Origin: Acidobacteriaceae bacterium
GTDB taxonomy: Bacteria; Acidobacteriota; Terriglobia; Terriglobales; Acidobacteriaceae
Reading direction: 5' to 3'
Assembly (NCBI GenBank): GCA_030037545.1
Contig: JASHRF010000068.1
Coordinates: 1-64,000, forward strand
DNA length: 64,000 nt
The translations under genes and the position numbers were made by a program. The notes beneath the pieces are model-generated. The model saw only the letters and a list, made by a program, of their open reading frames with translations. It had not been told where the DNA came from and ran no database searches. Of this stretch, positions 8,315 to 17,903 are shown piece by piece; the stretch's first letter is position 1; each line of letters begins with the position of its first letter.

Positions 8315-9574
8315 ATGTTGACGAAAGAAAGCACCGGCAACGCCTACGACGTTGCCATGGAGAATTTTGAAGCGGCGGCCAACACCATGGGGCTCGACGA
8401 GGATACGCGACAGATGATCAAGTGTCCGGAGCGCGTGCTCACGGTGTCGGTGCCAGTGCGGATGGATGACGGCCATATCCACCGTTTCGAGGGTTACCGC
8501 GTGCAGCACAGCACGGCGCGGGGGCCGGCCAAGGGCGGCATCCGTTTTCACCCCCAGGTTACGCTCGACGAGGTGAAGGCGCTGGCTACGTGGATGACGT
8601 GGAAGTGCGCGGTCGTCAATATTCCGTTCGGCGGCGGCAAGGGCGGCGTGACCTGCGACCCCAAGCACATGTCGCGGGGCGAGCTGGAGCGGATGACGCG
8701 GCGGTATACCAGCGCGATTCTGCCCCTGATCGGGCCGGAGCAGGACATTCCGGCGCCTGACGTGTACACCAACTCGCAGACCATGGCTTGGATCATGGAT
8801 ACCTACAGCATGACCAAAGGGTATTCGATTGCGGGCGTGGTGACCGGCAAGCCCATCAGCCTGGGCGGATCGCTGGGGCGGAACGAGGCCACGGGACGCG
8901 GCGTTTTCTACACCGTGGAGTGCGCGTGCGACCACCTGAAGATGCCGCTCAAGGGCGCGGCCATCGCGGTGCAGGGATTCGGGAACGCGGGCTCGGTGGC
9001 GGCGCAGTTGTTCCATGAAGCGGGGGCGAAGATCGTGGCGGTGAGCGATTCCACCGGTTCTATATACAACCGCAACGGGTTGAACATTCCCGAGCTGATA
9101 CAGATGAAAACGATGTGCGGGCACGTGGAGGGTTTCCCGGAGAGCGAGCCGATTCTGCCCCACGAGCTGATCGGGATCGATTGCGACATCCTGGTTCCGG
9201 CTGCGCTTGAAAACATGATCCGCGAGGACAACGCCGGTACCGTGAAGGCGCGCATTGTGGCCGAGGCGGCCAACGGGCCGGTGACTCCTGGGGCGGACCG
9301 GATTCTGGAGAGCAAGGGCTGCTTCGTGATTCCGGATATTCTGTGCAACGCCGGCGGCGTCACGGTGTCGTACTTCGAGTGGGTGCAGGACGAGCAGCAC
9401 CTGTTCTGGGAGGCGCAGGACATCTACAAACGGCTGGAGCGGGTGATGAAGACCTCGTTCCGCGACGTGCTGAAGATTCACATGGAACGCAAGACGCCGA
9501 TGCGGATTGCCGCTAATATTCTGGGCATCGGCCGCGTCGCCGAAGCCGTGCAGATTCGCGGGATTTATCCATAG
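8315..9574 (+). CDS. gdhA: Glutamate dehydrogenase (Glu/Leu/Phe/Val dehydrogenase family)
   Basis: The product is 419 residues, the usual length of the hexameric enzyme. Substrate-site blocks are HSTARGPAKGGIRFHP (K73), TWKCAVVN (K97) and PFGGGKGG with the catalytic lysine K109. The Rossmann domain has VQGFGNAGSV. A longer frame opens at ATG 8243, overlapping the aminotransferase stop, but a perfect AGGAGG at 8301-8306 sets the start at 8315. The enzyme oxidises glutamate to 2-oxoglutarate and ammonia, so it closes the transamination cycle of the preceding gene. Whether NAD or NADP is used is not decided. Confidence 0.92.
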   Translation: MLTKESTGNAYDVAMENFEAAANTMGLDEDTRQMIKCPERVLTVSVPVRMDDGHIHRFEGYRVQHSTARGPAKGGIRFHPQVTLDEVKALATWMTWKCAVVNIPFGGGKGGVTCDPKHMSRGELERMTRRYTSAILPLIGPEQDIPAPDVYTNSQTMAWIMDTYSMTKGYSIAGVVTGKPISLGGSLGRNEATGRGVFYTVECACDHLKMPLKGAAIAVQGFGNAGSVAAQLFHEAGAKIVAVSDSTGSIYNRNGLNIPELIQMKTMCGHVEGFPESEPILPHELIGIDCDILVPAALENMIREDNAGTVKARIVAEAANGPVTPGADRILESKGCFVIPDILCNAGGVTVSYFEWVQDEQHLFWEAQDIYKRLERVMKTSFRDVLKIHMERKTPMRIAANILGIGRVAEAVQIRGIYP

Positions 9575-9839
9575 GGCGCAGCTTCGTCCGTGCGTCAAGC
9601 CGCCCGTGCCTAGCCCTTTCTCGCTTCGCAACGGCGCGGCGAGAACGGGTGAGAAGTTATGGGCGCGCTGCCTGCGAGCAGTTGCACCTATCTGTCGGCT
9701 AACACACGGTCACTGGAGCGTGTTTCACAAATATTTCTCCGGATTGCAACTGCTTGATTCCATTGGGCCGGGGCGGTCCAGAAGGCGTCCGGAAAACGCG
9801 CCTCAGCTGATGTGGGCCTATTTTTTGAAGAAAATTCGC
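9575..9839. other. Intergenic region without recognised gene
   Basis: Between the glutamate dehydrogenase and the next lipoprotein gene I see no supported coding frame. The only clear element is the promoter that follows at 9840-9868. Confidence 0.5.
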
Positions 9840-9868
9840 TTGACAGCGGGGTGCGTCTTCCCCATACT
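9840..9868 (+). promoter_or_regulatory. Sigma70-type promoter, TTGACA-N17-CATACT
   Basis: A perfect -35 hexamer TTGACA (9840-9845) is followed after 17 bases by CATACT (9863-9868, four of six consensus positions). It lies about 90 bases before the lipoprotein ATG at 9956 and on the same strand. Confidence 0.6.
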
Positions 9869-9955
9869 TGGGCGCCAAGACAGTTTACACAACAAAATTT
9901 CACGCTGTATTTTGCCCCCGGATCGCGCGTTTGCTTTCGGAATTGGAGGAAAGAA

Positions 9956-10654
9956 ATGCGTTTGATCACAAGATCTTCATCCTTCGCACGGGTCGTCGCA
10001 ATAGTAGCGACCTGTTCGATTGCGGCCATTTGTTCCCTGGCGCTTTTGCCCCTAACGGCATGCCAAAAGCCCAGCGTCAGTGGGACTGTGGGCTGTAGCG
10101 TCGTCGTCAACGGCCCAAATGCAGGCCAAACTACCTGCCAAGGCAGTATTACAATAGGAACGCCTAAGTCTCCTTTGCAGCAAATCGCGCTCAGCGATTT
10201 CGAGGCCACGCCGCCGTCCAGCTTTACGGCGATTCTCAGTGCCCCTGCCTCGGATTTTGCGGCTGACCCTAGCATACCGGCGTAGGCCACTGTAACCGCC
10301 GTCACCGACACGGGGTATACTTCGTCCATCACAGTCACCCTTGAGCCCGTTGCCTCGACTACCCCGCCCGTAAATCCGGGTGACGTTGTCTATACCTGGG
10401 CCGTGCCCGACTCGGACGCGGTCAACGCCTGGACGCAGACCGTCGCCGCGAACACCGATTCCACGCTCATGCTCACAACCAGCACCACCCAGCCTCTGCT
10501 CTCTCTCGGCAATTCGGGCAGCTACACAATCTCAGCCGAGGTCAACAGCAACTCAACCGGCGTGGTGCCCGCAGGGGCGGCAGGGCTCACGATCCCGGCG
10601 GTGCAACCGCCAACTCCGCCGTGCGGCGCCAACCAAAAGTGCAACCAAGACTGA
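9956..10654 (+). pseudogene. Lipoprotein gene interrupted by an in-frame amber codon
   Basis: The ATG at 9956 follows GGAGGAAAGAA. The frame encodes a lipoprotein signal (hydrophobic run, lipobox LTAC) and then a Ser/Thr/Pro-rich region with VVVNGPNAGQTTCQGS. A TAG at 10283-10285 stops it after 109 residues. The same frame continues without another stop to the TGA at 10654 and keeps the same composition: TGYTSSITVTLEP, SYTISAEVNSNSTG, AGLTIPAVQPP and a Cys-containing tail CGANQKC. The full product would be 232 codons long and Ig-like. It could be a nonsense mutation, a sequencing error or a read-through codon. If the stop is real, a 109-residue lipoprotein would still be made. A consensus promoter lies upstream. 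Confidence 0.6.
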
Positions 10655-10675
10655 GTTAATCGCAGGGGTTTTTGC

Positions 10676-11698
10676 ATGTCTTCACGAGTTTGTGCGACCC
10701 ATATCGCTGCGCTGGCGGCCCTGTTGTTTCTGGTCCCGCCGGCGCCATTTATCCGCGGGCAAGAGGCGCGTTTCCATTCCTCGCCTTGGCGATCGAGGGC
10801 AACGGTCGTGGTGCCGTTCGAATTGATCAACGGCGAGATCGTCATGCGCTTATCCCTGAACGGCGCAGCGCCGGCAAATTTTCTCCTCGACAGCGGATCG
10901 GGGCCTAGCCAGTTTGACCGACGCGCCATCGCGACGGCTCATCTGAAGACCGTCTCCGTGGGCAACACTAAAGAGATTACGCCCGCGGGAACGCTTCCGC
11001 TTACCCTGGCCGCCAATGGCTTCCGCTTAACCTACGGCAGAAGCGAAATTGTCCACGGAAGCGCCTTTGTAACCGACCTGAGCACCTTCGAACAAGCCCT
11101 TGGGATCCCGCTGGCGGGCATCGTCGGATTCGATTACATGCAACAATGTCCGATCCTCCTAGACTACCGAGCGAGGACGATCACGATTTTCAAAGACAGG
11201 AAGGTACGGTATCGGGGGCCCGGGATCGCCGTTCCCGTTGAGACTGCGCAGCCTTCAGGAGAATTGCTTCACGTGCCCGTTGTCGTCGCGCGCCTTGAGC
11301 TGAACGATAGGTCGCAAGTCAGCGCCAGGCTGGAGATTGACACCGGCTCCAACCATGCGCTGACTCTGCACGCGCCTTTTCTTCGCCAGCATGACCTCGC
11401 GCGGCATGAGGCCGTCCAGGGGCCGGCTGCCGCGCCGATTTTTTCCGAGACTTTCGGCGGAGTCCGTTACCAGCTCGAGCGCGGACAGATCTCGGCCGTC
11501 GAAATTGGAGGTCTGAAAATTCCCGATCCGGAGGCGCTCTACGCAAAGAATCCAGCCGGCGTCTCCGCCAGCGACCAGACCGACGGTGAGCTAGGCAGCC
11601 AGTTCCTCTCGCAGTTCCGCATCTTTTTCGACATTCCGCGCCATCTGATCGTCTTCGAGCAGCGAGCGGGTCCCGAGTCGCCGCAAGTCGCGCAGTAG
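10676..11698 (+). CDS. Secreted retropepsin-like aspartyl protease family protein
   Basis: This 340-residue protein begins with a signal peptide (residues 1 to about 29: Arg, then AALAALLFLVPPAP). Two retropepsin-like halves follow. The first has the aspartyl motif FLLDSGSG (D72); the second has LEIDTGSN (D222). Each is followed by a hydrophobic segment such as GIPLAGIVGFDYM, which matches the ILG-type helper motif. Bacterial proteins with two such halves form a pseudo-dimeric aspartic protease fold. Proteolysis is plausible but not proven, since many members lack a known substrate. The gene starts 21 bases after the broken lipoprotein frame and is on the same strand, so the two may share a transcript. 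Confidence 0.75.
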   Translation: MSSRVCATHIAALAALLFLVPPAPFIRGQEARFHSSPWRSRATVVVPFELINGEIVMRLSLNGAAPANFLLDSGSGPSQFDRRAIATAHLKTVSVGNTKEITPAGTLPLTLAANGFRLTYGRSEIVHGSAFVTDLSTFEQALGIPLAGIVGFDYMQQCPILLDYRARTITIFKDRKVRYRGPGIAVPVETAQPSGELLHVPVVVARLELNDRSQVSARLEIDTGSNHALTLHAPFLRQHDLARHEAVQGPAAAPIFSETFGGVRYQLERGQISAVEIGGLKIPDPEALYAKNPAGVSASDQTDGELGSQFLSQFRIFFDIPRHLIVFEQRAGPESPQVAQ

Positions 11699-11717
11699 CC
11701 GGGAGCTTCCGTCCCGG
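11699..11717 (+). terminator. Hairpin after the aspartyl protease gene
   Basis: CCGGGA (11699-11704) pairs with TCCCGG (11712-11717) around a 7-nt loop, immediately after the stop codon. No T-run follows, so termination is only possible. The rest of the gap to 12010 shows no supported gene. Confidence 0.35.
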
Positions 11718-12010
11718 TGATAGTACTCTTGGTCCCCGATGCTTGCGGTGGAAGCCGCGCGAGGAGCACCAAGCTACTGGCAACGCGAAGTCCTTTGGTG
11801 AGGCGCACCTTTCCGCCGTTCTTCCCGGGATGGTAAATTCTAGCGCGGCGATCGCACAACACGGGATGCGTCAGTTGCAACTGCGCGACAAGGGGATTTA
11901 CGGTCCCTGCCAAGGCCGCAATGTACAATCGCTTTGAAATTGTTTAGGCGCGCCGCCGCGTGAATTGCGATCTTCAAGCGACCCAAACTTAAATTGTCCT
12001 GGGTGAATGC

Positions 12011-14842
12011 ATGAAATCCAAATCTCCCTCCGTTATTGCCTGCAGCGCATTTTTTTTTGGCCTGCAATTGGTCTCCGCACCATCTAAGGCGCAGACCATC
12101 GACCTGCCTTCGAGCAAGCAGTTGATCGGCGAGGCGCCCGGGCATCCGCAGCGGCTGAACAGCGAGCCGGTTTCGATGGCCGTGTTGCCGGATGGGCGCT
12201 ACGTGGTGATGGTGAACGACGGCTATGGCACTTACGAATCGAAGTACGACCAATCGCTTGCGGTGCTGGACACGCAAACCGGCAAGCTAACCGATTTTCC
12301 CGATGCGCGCACGCCGTTGGGCGCTCGGCAGACGCTCTATTCGGGATTGGCGTTCAGCCGCGATGGCCGGCATGTGTACGCAAGCATGGCATCGCTGACC
12401 AATCCCACCGGGGGCGGGAAAGACGCAGTCGGCAATGGCATTGCGGTGTATAGCTTCTCCGATGGCGCGCTGACGCCGGAGCGGTTGATTGCGCTGCCGC
12501 TGCAGCCTCTCGCTGCCAGAAGGACGACGCCGCTGGATGACGGCAAGCTCGCCGGAAAGGCGATTCCGTATCCGGCCGCGATTGCGGTGATCGGCTCCCG
12601 CGGCCCAGAGAAGCTGCTGGTAGCCGACAATCTCGCTGACAACGCGGTGCTGCTCGACGCGGCCAGCGGTCAGATCGAGAGAAGCTTCGATCTGTCGGAG
12701 AGCGACACCGTGCCTTCGACGTATCCGATTGCGCTGGCGGTGACCAAAGATGATGGGCGGGCGTTCGTTGCGCTGTGGAACGCGTCGGAGATTGTGGAGC
12801 TCGATCTGCGCCACGGCAAGGTGCGGCGCAAGCTGGCGCTGCTGAAGCCGTCGAGCGACATCGCGCCGGGAACGCACCCCTGCGCTTTTGCTTTCTCGCC
12901 TGACGGCAACACGCTATACGTAGCGCTGGCCAATCGCGACGCGGTTGCGGCGGTGGATGTGCGTGGAAAAGGGTTCGCGGTGCGTGGGTATTTCGATACG
13001 CGCCTGCCGGGACAGAGCTACTTCGGCGCGGAGCCGGTGGCGCTGGCGGTGAATGCGGACGGAAGCCGGCTTTACGTGGCCAACATGGCCACCGACTCGG
13101 TGGCGGTAATGGACACCGCAAAGCTGACTCGCGCGGCCGCAAAACAGGGGATGGTGGAACCGGTTGGATTTGTGCCCACGGAGTGGATGCCGATGTCGAT
13201 GGAGTTTTCCGCGGGCAAGCTCTACGTGGCGACGGACAAAGGCAAGGGAACGGGGCCAAACAATTTTCCGCAGCGCGCCGTGGAAGGACAGGCGGTGCGC
13301 CGCCGCAGCAACGCCTATGTCCCTACGCTGCTCTACGGCTCGCTGGCGACCATTGACGAGAGCCAGATCGCGGCCAGCTTGCCACAGTGGACCGATGTGG
13401 TGCTGGAGTCGAATCGCATGAAGGCGGAGCAGGAGAAGATTGTCTTCGCTCATGGCGCGCAGGATCGAATTAAGCACATCGTTTACATCATCAAGGAAAA
13501 TCGCACCTACGATCAGATTCTCGGCGACTTGAAGCTGGACGGGAAACAAGTGGGGAACGGCGATCCGAGCCTGGCCATGTACGGCGAAGCGATAACGCCC
13601 AACGAGCACAAGCTGGCGCTGCAGTTCGGCGTGCTCGACAACTTCTTCGACTCGGGCGAGGTTTCGGGCGACGGGCACGTGTGGTCGAACGCGGCCATCG
13701 GGTCGGATTATCTAGAGAAGACGTGGCAGCAGAATTATCGCGGCGACCAGCGCACCTACGATTATGAAGGCGTGGTGGCGGACGGCTACCCACTGCTGCA
13801 GAAAATTCCAGACGTCAACGAGCCGGGCAGTGGATACATCTGGGGCAACCTGGCGGCGCATGGAAAGACCTATTATCACTTCGGCGAGTACATCTCCACG
13901 ACTTTTTGCAGGACCCCGGCAGTTTTGAATCCGCAACTTGGGCCCATGCTTGCGGGCCATGAATGCACGCGCAACGCCATTGAGCCGGGGCAAACGTTGC
14001 CGGCCGAGTGGGGCGGCGGCGTGAACAAGTGGCCGTGGCCGATTCCGCTGATCGCCGTCAACGTGGCCACCAAGCCGGAGCTGGTGGGGCACTTCGCGCC
14101 CGAGGCGCCGGACTTCGAACTTGCCATTCCCGACCAGATCCGGGAGAACGTCTTCCTGAGGCATTTAGAGGGATGGATCGCCGACAAGGAACAGGGCCGG
14201 GACACCATGCCTAACTTCATCCAACTGCGTCTGCCTGACGATCACACGGCGGGAACGCGGCCGGGCGGGCCAACGCCGAAATCGTCGGTTGCCGATAACG
14301 ATTTGGCCGTGGGGCGCACGGTGGAAGCCATCTCGCACTCGCCCTTCTGGGACGATACGGCTATCTTTGTTCTTGAGGACGACGCGCAGAACGGCGCCGA
14401 CCACGTGGATGCGCACCGCAGCATCGCGCTGGTGATCAGCAAGTACGCGCCGCACGGGGCCAATGGCGCGCCGTTTGTCGACAGCCGGTTTTATTCCACG
14501 GTCAGCGTGGTGCGGACCATGGAGTCGCTGCTGGGGCTGCCGCCCATGAATGACAACGATGCGTTTTGCTCGCAGATTGCGAGCTTGTTCACCGGGCCCG
14601 GCGATCAGTCGCCGTACGCAGCCGACTATTCCAATCGCGACAATGGGCTGATCTACACCGCGAACAAAAAGACGGCATACGGCGCGCGGGCGAGTATGAA
14701 GATGGATTTCACCCATGAAGACCGCGCTCCGGTGGAGAAGCTCAACGTGATCCTGTGGAAGGATGCGATGGGTAATGCGCCGGTGCCCGCGATGCTGAAG
14801 GCGCATACGAAGAAGACGGCGAAGGACGACGATGGCGATTAG
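12011..14842 (+). CDS. Exported beta-propeller / phosphoesterase fusion (YncE-like plus alkaline phosphatase superfamily)
   Basis: This 943-residue protein starts with a signal peptide (KSKSPSVIACSAFFFG, cleavage near SKA). Residues about 40-460 form a YncE-like seven-bladed propeller with repeated blade motifs: VSMAVLPDGRYVVMVND, AFSRDGRHVYAS, AFSPDGNTLYVAL and ALAVNADGSRLYVAN. Residues about 480-900 are a phosphoesterase of the phospholipase C/acid phosphatase type: HIVYIIKENRTYDQILGD (nucleophile Thr region), EVSGDGHVWSN, and AIFVLEDDAQNGADHVDAHR with the late metal ligands. This architecture is a known acidobacterial and soil-bacterial secreted protein. It probably hydrolyses phosphate esters in the periplasm or outside the cell; the substrate is unknown. 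Confidence 0.85.
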   Translation: MKSKSPSVIACSAFFFGLQLVSAPSKAQTIDLPSSKQLIGEAPGHPQRLNSEPVSMAVLPDGRYVVMVNDGYGTYESKYDQSLAVLDTQTGKLTDFPDARTPLGARQTLYSGLAFSRDGRHVYASMASLTNPTGGGKDAVGNGIAVYSFSDGALTPERLIALPLQPLAARRTTPLDDGKLAGKAIPYPAAIAVIGSRGPEKLLVADNLADNAVLLDAASGQIERSFDLSESDTVPSTYPIALAVTKDDGRAFVALWNASEIVELDLRHGKVRRKLALLKPSSDIAPGTHPCAFAFSPDGNTLYVALANRDAVAAVDVRGKGFAVRGYFDTRLPGQSYFGAEPVALAVNADGSRLYVANMATDSVAVMDTAKLTRAAAKQGMVEPVGFVPTEWMPMSMEFSAGKLYVATDKGKGTGPNNFPQRAVEGQAVRRRSNAYVPTLLYGSLATIDESQIAASLPQWTDVVLESNRMKAEQEKIVFAHGAQDRIKHIVYIIKENRTYDQILGDLKLDGKQVGNGDPSLAMYGEAITPNEHKLALQFGVLDNFFDSGEVSGDGHVWSNAAIGSDYLEKTWQQNYRGDQRTYDYEGVVADGYPLLQKIPDVNEPGSGYIWGNLAAHGKTYYHFGEYISTTFCRTPAVLNPQLGPMLAGHECTRNAIEPGQTLPAEWGGGVNKWPWPIPLIAVNVATKPELVGHFAPEAPDFELAIPDQIRENVFLRHLEGWIADKEQGRDTMPNFIQLRLPDDHTAGTRPGGPTPKSSVADNDLAVGRTVEAISHSPFWDDTAIFVLEDDAQNGADHVDAHRSIALVISKYAPHGANGAPFVDSRFYSTVSVVRTMESLLGLPPMNDNDAFCSQIASLFTGPGDQSPYAADYSNRDNGLIYTANKKTAYGARASMKMDFTHEDRAPVEKLNVILWKDAMGNAPVPAMLKAHTKKTAKDDDGD

Positions 14843-14865
14843 AGAGCGCCGCGGGGTACGGCTAT

Positions 14866-16179
14866 TCAGGCTTGCTGGACGGCCGCGGTTGCGGCGGCGG
14901 CACTTTCACGAGCGCGGTCGCGCCAGGCTAGCAGAGCCGAGCAACCGAGAACCAGAATGAGCGGATCGAGCGGCCGCATGTGATATGGCTCGGGATGACT
15001 GAAGTAGTAGATGATGGGAAACAGGAAAAGCACCCCGCCGTACCGAATGGCTTCAAAGGGTTTCTGGCGCCAGGCCAGGATCAGCCCCGCCAGTGCGAAC
15101 AAGGTCAGACAAGTGGCGAAGGGAATATTCTCAAGGTCGGTCGGTTCCATGGCCAGATAGGCGCGATCCAAGCTCCAGTATCCCGTCCAAAGATACACGG
15201 CGCGGCGCAGCGACATCCACACGAACCATTCGCGGTGATGTGCGATGTAGTCGTCGGCCTGTTGTTTCTTGTGATCCATGTAGGACAATTCGCCCATGCG
15301 GTTGTAATCGGCGAGCTCCCTTGGGTCGTGAAGCGGATGAAGCTGATCGCTTGTCCAGCGCTGGGAGTAGCCGTTGTTGCCCATCCAGAGCTCCAGGCCC
15401 ATGCTGTCGCGCATGGGAATGAAGCGATGGAAGATGATGGCATTGCGAATCATCCACGGCGAGAGAGCGGCTGCAAGACTGAGGCAGGCGACGGTTCCGG
15501 GCAGCAGCCAAGGTTTGCGGTCACTGCGCAAACGCCAGCAGGCGAGCACCATCAGTAATGGCACTGTCACCAGGATGGAAGGCTCGGTGAGCCCGGCAAA
15601 GGCCGCCAACAGTCCAAACCCGGACCACAGGACGAGCCGCGGCGAGCGCTCCAGGTCCTGAGCGAGATAGAGCAGCCAGCAGAGGCAAAGCAGCAGCAGG
15701 TGCGTGCTCCACGCCCAGCCGGCCGCAAAATAGATACCATATGGAGAAAGCGCCCAGGCCCATGCTGCCCACCATCCCACGCGCTCGCCGAAGCTGCGCC
15801 GTGCCAGGAGAAAAACCGGAATGCAGGCCAGCGCCGAAAGAATGCAGTTGAGCGCATGCGCCGCAAAAATCGACGCAGCGGTGTGGACGCCAAAAATCCG
15901 GAACAAGCCGGCCACAATGAGCGGGTATACCGGCGGCATGATGGCCGATGGCTGGGTGGAGGCAAAGGGGCTTCCAAAACCATGGCCCGCCAACAGCGCT
16001 TCGGCTACGTTTCCGGGCTCCCATGCATGGATGTGGTCTGCACCCATGAGGTTTTCAAAATTGGGGAGAGCCGTGGCGGTCAGGCGGAAGGTGAGCGCCG
16101 CCAGGACAATGACAAGCAACAGCCGGCGCGTGGCTGATCTTCGGGGCCCGGGCTTTTCCACGTAAGCGGCTGGAGGCAT
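14866..16179 (-). CDS. ArnT/PMT-like membrane glycosyltransferase (GT39 type)
   Basis: The product is about 437 residues from the ATG at 16179; a TTG at 16197 would add six. It is an integral membrane protein with roughly ten hydrophobic segments, beginning LLLVIVLAALTFRLTATAL. The first periplasmic loop has ADHIHAWEPGNVAEALLAG, corresponding to the short acidic motif (D/E-rich) that binds the polyprenyl-phosphate sugar in the mannosyltransferase/ArnT superfamily, and a second loop follows with AHALNCILSALACIP. Such enzymes transfer sugars from undecaprenyl-phosphate donors to lipids or proteins. The acceptor cannot be told. The gene converges with the phosphoesterase gene (24 bases apart) and diverges from the histidine kinase gene. 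Confidence 0.75.
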   Translation of the reverse strand: MPPAAYVEKPGPRRSATRRLLLVIVLAALTFRLTATALPNFENLMGADHIHAWEPGNVAEALLAGHGFGSPFASTQPSAIMPPVYPLIVAGLFRIFGVHTAASIFAAHALNCILSALACIPVFLLARRSFGERVGWWAAWAWALSPYGIYFAAGWAWSTHLLLLCLCWLLYLAQDLERSPRLVLWSGFGLLAAFAGLTEPSILVTVPLLMVLACWRLRSDRKPWLLPGTVACLSLAAALSPWMIRNAIIFHRFIPMRDSMGLELWMGNNGYSQRWTSDQLHPLHDPRELADYNRMGELSYMDHKKQQADDYIAHHREWFVWMSLRRAVYLWTGYWSLDRAYLAMEPTDLENIPFATCLTLFALAGLILAWRQKPFEAIRYGGVLFLFPIIYYFSHPEPYHMRPLDPLILVLGCSALLAWRDRARESAAAATAAVQQA

Positions 16180-16310
16180 TTTCCCTGCTGATTGCAAGTT
16201 TAGACGGAGGCAGTTAGCGTTCGGCCTACATCGATTTCCCTCGTCCTCCAGCCAAATTGCAGAGGCGACGAGAAACGGAAGGCGTTGGCAACCGGTCTAA
16301 CCGCAAATTC

Positions 16311-16333
16311 ATAAGGATTCCGCGAATTCTTAT
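16311..16333. promoter_or_regulatory. 23-bp palindrome between divergent genes
   Basis: ATAAGGATTC-CGC-GAATTCTTAT has 10-bp arms with one mismatch. It sits in the intergenic space between the glycosyltransferase (minus) and histidine kinase (plus) starts, so it is a candidate operator. No regulator is known. Confidence 0.35.
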
Positions 16334-16460
16334 TTTATTATGGCGCGTTCTGTAGCGCTGTTGGCACCGGGCAGTCAATTTGCCGGGAGTTCATCTCCTC
16401 TCCCTCACCAGTTGTGCCTGAACTTCGTCTATCCTGAAGCTGCGCCCCGGAGGTTCCCCC

Positions 16461-17903
16461 ATGTTTACAACTGCCGTTATTGCGCCCGCTGCCCCCACGC
16501 CTCCCGAAGAGATGGCTGCTGCCCTTGACCAGGTAGGGCCTTTGCACGGACTTCCGCTGGAAGACCGCTTGTGGCTGGCGCGGCACGGGCAGGAGTTCGT
16601 AGCCAACGCCGGCGACATTCTGTTTGAGGAGGGCGCGCCGGCCGAGCAAATGGTGATCCTCCTTAAGGGCGAGATTCATGTGCGGCGCCAGCATGGCGGG
16701 CCGGTGACCCTGTTCATCGGCCGCACCGGACAAATGACGGGCATATTGCCCTTCTCGCGGATGAAGAGCTACGGCGGGCAGGGACGAGCGGTTGCGCCGG
16801 TGTGGGCGCTGCTGATTCCGCGCGCGCTGTTTCCGGAGATGCTCCAGGCGATTCCATCCATGGCGCAGCGCGTGGTTACCATCTTGCTCGACCGGGTGCG
16901 CGAGGTGACGCGCATCGAGCAGCAGGCAGAAAAATTGTCGGCACTGGGCAAGCTGGCCGGTAATCTGGCCCACGAGCTCAACAATCCGGCTTCGGCAGCG
17001 CAGCGCGCGGCGGCGAGCCTGGTTTCCGCGCTTAAAGAAAATCGCAGAAATCGCTTCAGGCTCGTGAATCTGTGCCTGAATGAAGAACAGATTCATGCCG
17101 TCGAGGAGTGGGAGGAGAAAGTGCTCAGCCGGCGCCCAACTTTGGAGCCGCAGCATCCGAACGCGGCTGTGTTGCTTGCGGCCGAAGATGCGATTCGCAA
17201 GTGGGCGAAGGAGTTGAACTGCGACGGCGTTGAGGGGATTGCGCCGCCGCTGGCCGAGCAGGGCGTGACCACCGCCGATCTCGATGAGCTGCGTGGAATT
17301 CTCGGACCCAATGGAACGCCGGTCGCGCTCGAATTTTTCGCGCGCTACCTGCGCTCCTCGCGCGCGGTCGATGCCGTGGTTCACTCCACGGACCGCATTT
17401 TCGACCTTATTGAAGCCGTGAAAAGCTACTCCAACATGGACCGCGCGCCGATTCTGGACGTGGATGTGCCGGCCGGACTCGACGCAACCGTGCAGATGTT
17501 CGGATCGCGCATGAACCGCGTGGAAGTGGAACGCGACTACGAGCCGGGGCTGCCGCGCATCAGCGCCTACGGCGGCGAGCTGAACCAGGTGTGGACGGCG
17601 CTGATTGAAAACGCGCTCGACGCCATGGGCAACCAGGGGCGCATGAGGCTGGGTTGCCGGCGCGAGGCCGAAATGCTGCTGGTGGAGATTTGGGATTGCG
17701 GGCCGGGCATTCCGCCGGAGATCCAGGAGCGCATCTTCGAGCCGTTCTTCAGCACCAAGCCGCCGGGGCGCGGCCTGGGCCTGGGCCTCGACCAGGCGAT
17801 GCGCATTGTGCGCAAGCACCGCGGGCATATCGGCGTGGAGTCGCAGCCGGGGTCTACGTGCTTCCGCGTGCGCCTGCCGCTGGATCAGTTGCAGGCGTAC
17901 TAA
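16461..17903 (+). CDS. Cyclic-nucleotide-domain sensor histidine kinase
   Basis: This 480-residue soluble protein has an N-terminal cyclic-nucleotide/CRP-like sensor domain (about 15-140; AGDILFEEGAPAEQMVILLKG). A dimerisation helix carries the phospho-accepting histidine in LAGNLAHELNNP (H171). A long helical region follows, then a C-terminal ATPase domain with N-box NQVWTALIENALDAMG, G1 WDCGPGIP, F-box EPFFSTK and G2 GRGLGLGLD. No membrane segment is present, so it senses a cytoplasmic signal. GGAGG (16449-16453) lies seven bases before the ATG. No response regulator is adjacent. The stop overlaps the convergent CcdC-family gene by 4 bases, so transcripts of the two genes must overlap. Confidence 0.87.
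   Translation: MFTTAVIAPAAPTPPEEMAAALDQVGPLHGLPLEDRLWLARHGQEFVANAGDILFEEGAPAEQMVILLKGEIHVRRQHGGPVTLFIGRTGQMTGILPFSRMKSYGGQGRAVAPVWALLIPRALFPEMLQAIPSMAQRVVTILLDRVREVTRIEQQAEKLSALGKLAGNLAHELNNPASAAQRAAASLVSALKENRRNRFRLVNLCLNEEQIHAVEEWEEKVLSRRPTLEPQHPNAAVLLAAEDAIRKWAKELNCDGVEGIAPPLAEQGVTTADLDELRGILGPNGTPVALEFFARYLRSSRAVDAVVHSTDRIFDLIEAVKSYSNMDRAPILDVDVPAGLDATVQMFGSRMNRVEVERDYEPGLPRISAYGGELNQVWTALIENALDAMGNQGRMRLGCRREAEMLLVEIWDCGPGIPPEIQERIFEPFFSTKPPGRGLGLGLDQAMRIVRKHRGHIGVESQPGSTCFRVRLPLDQLQAY

Noticed and set aside
8294..9631. 445-residue frame on the minus strand
   Set aside because: It is antisense to glutamate dehydrogenase and shows no recognisable domain.
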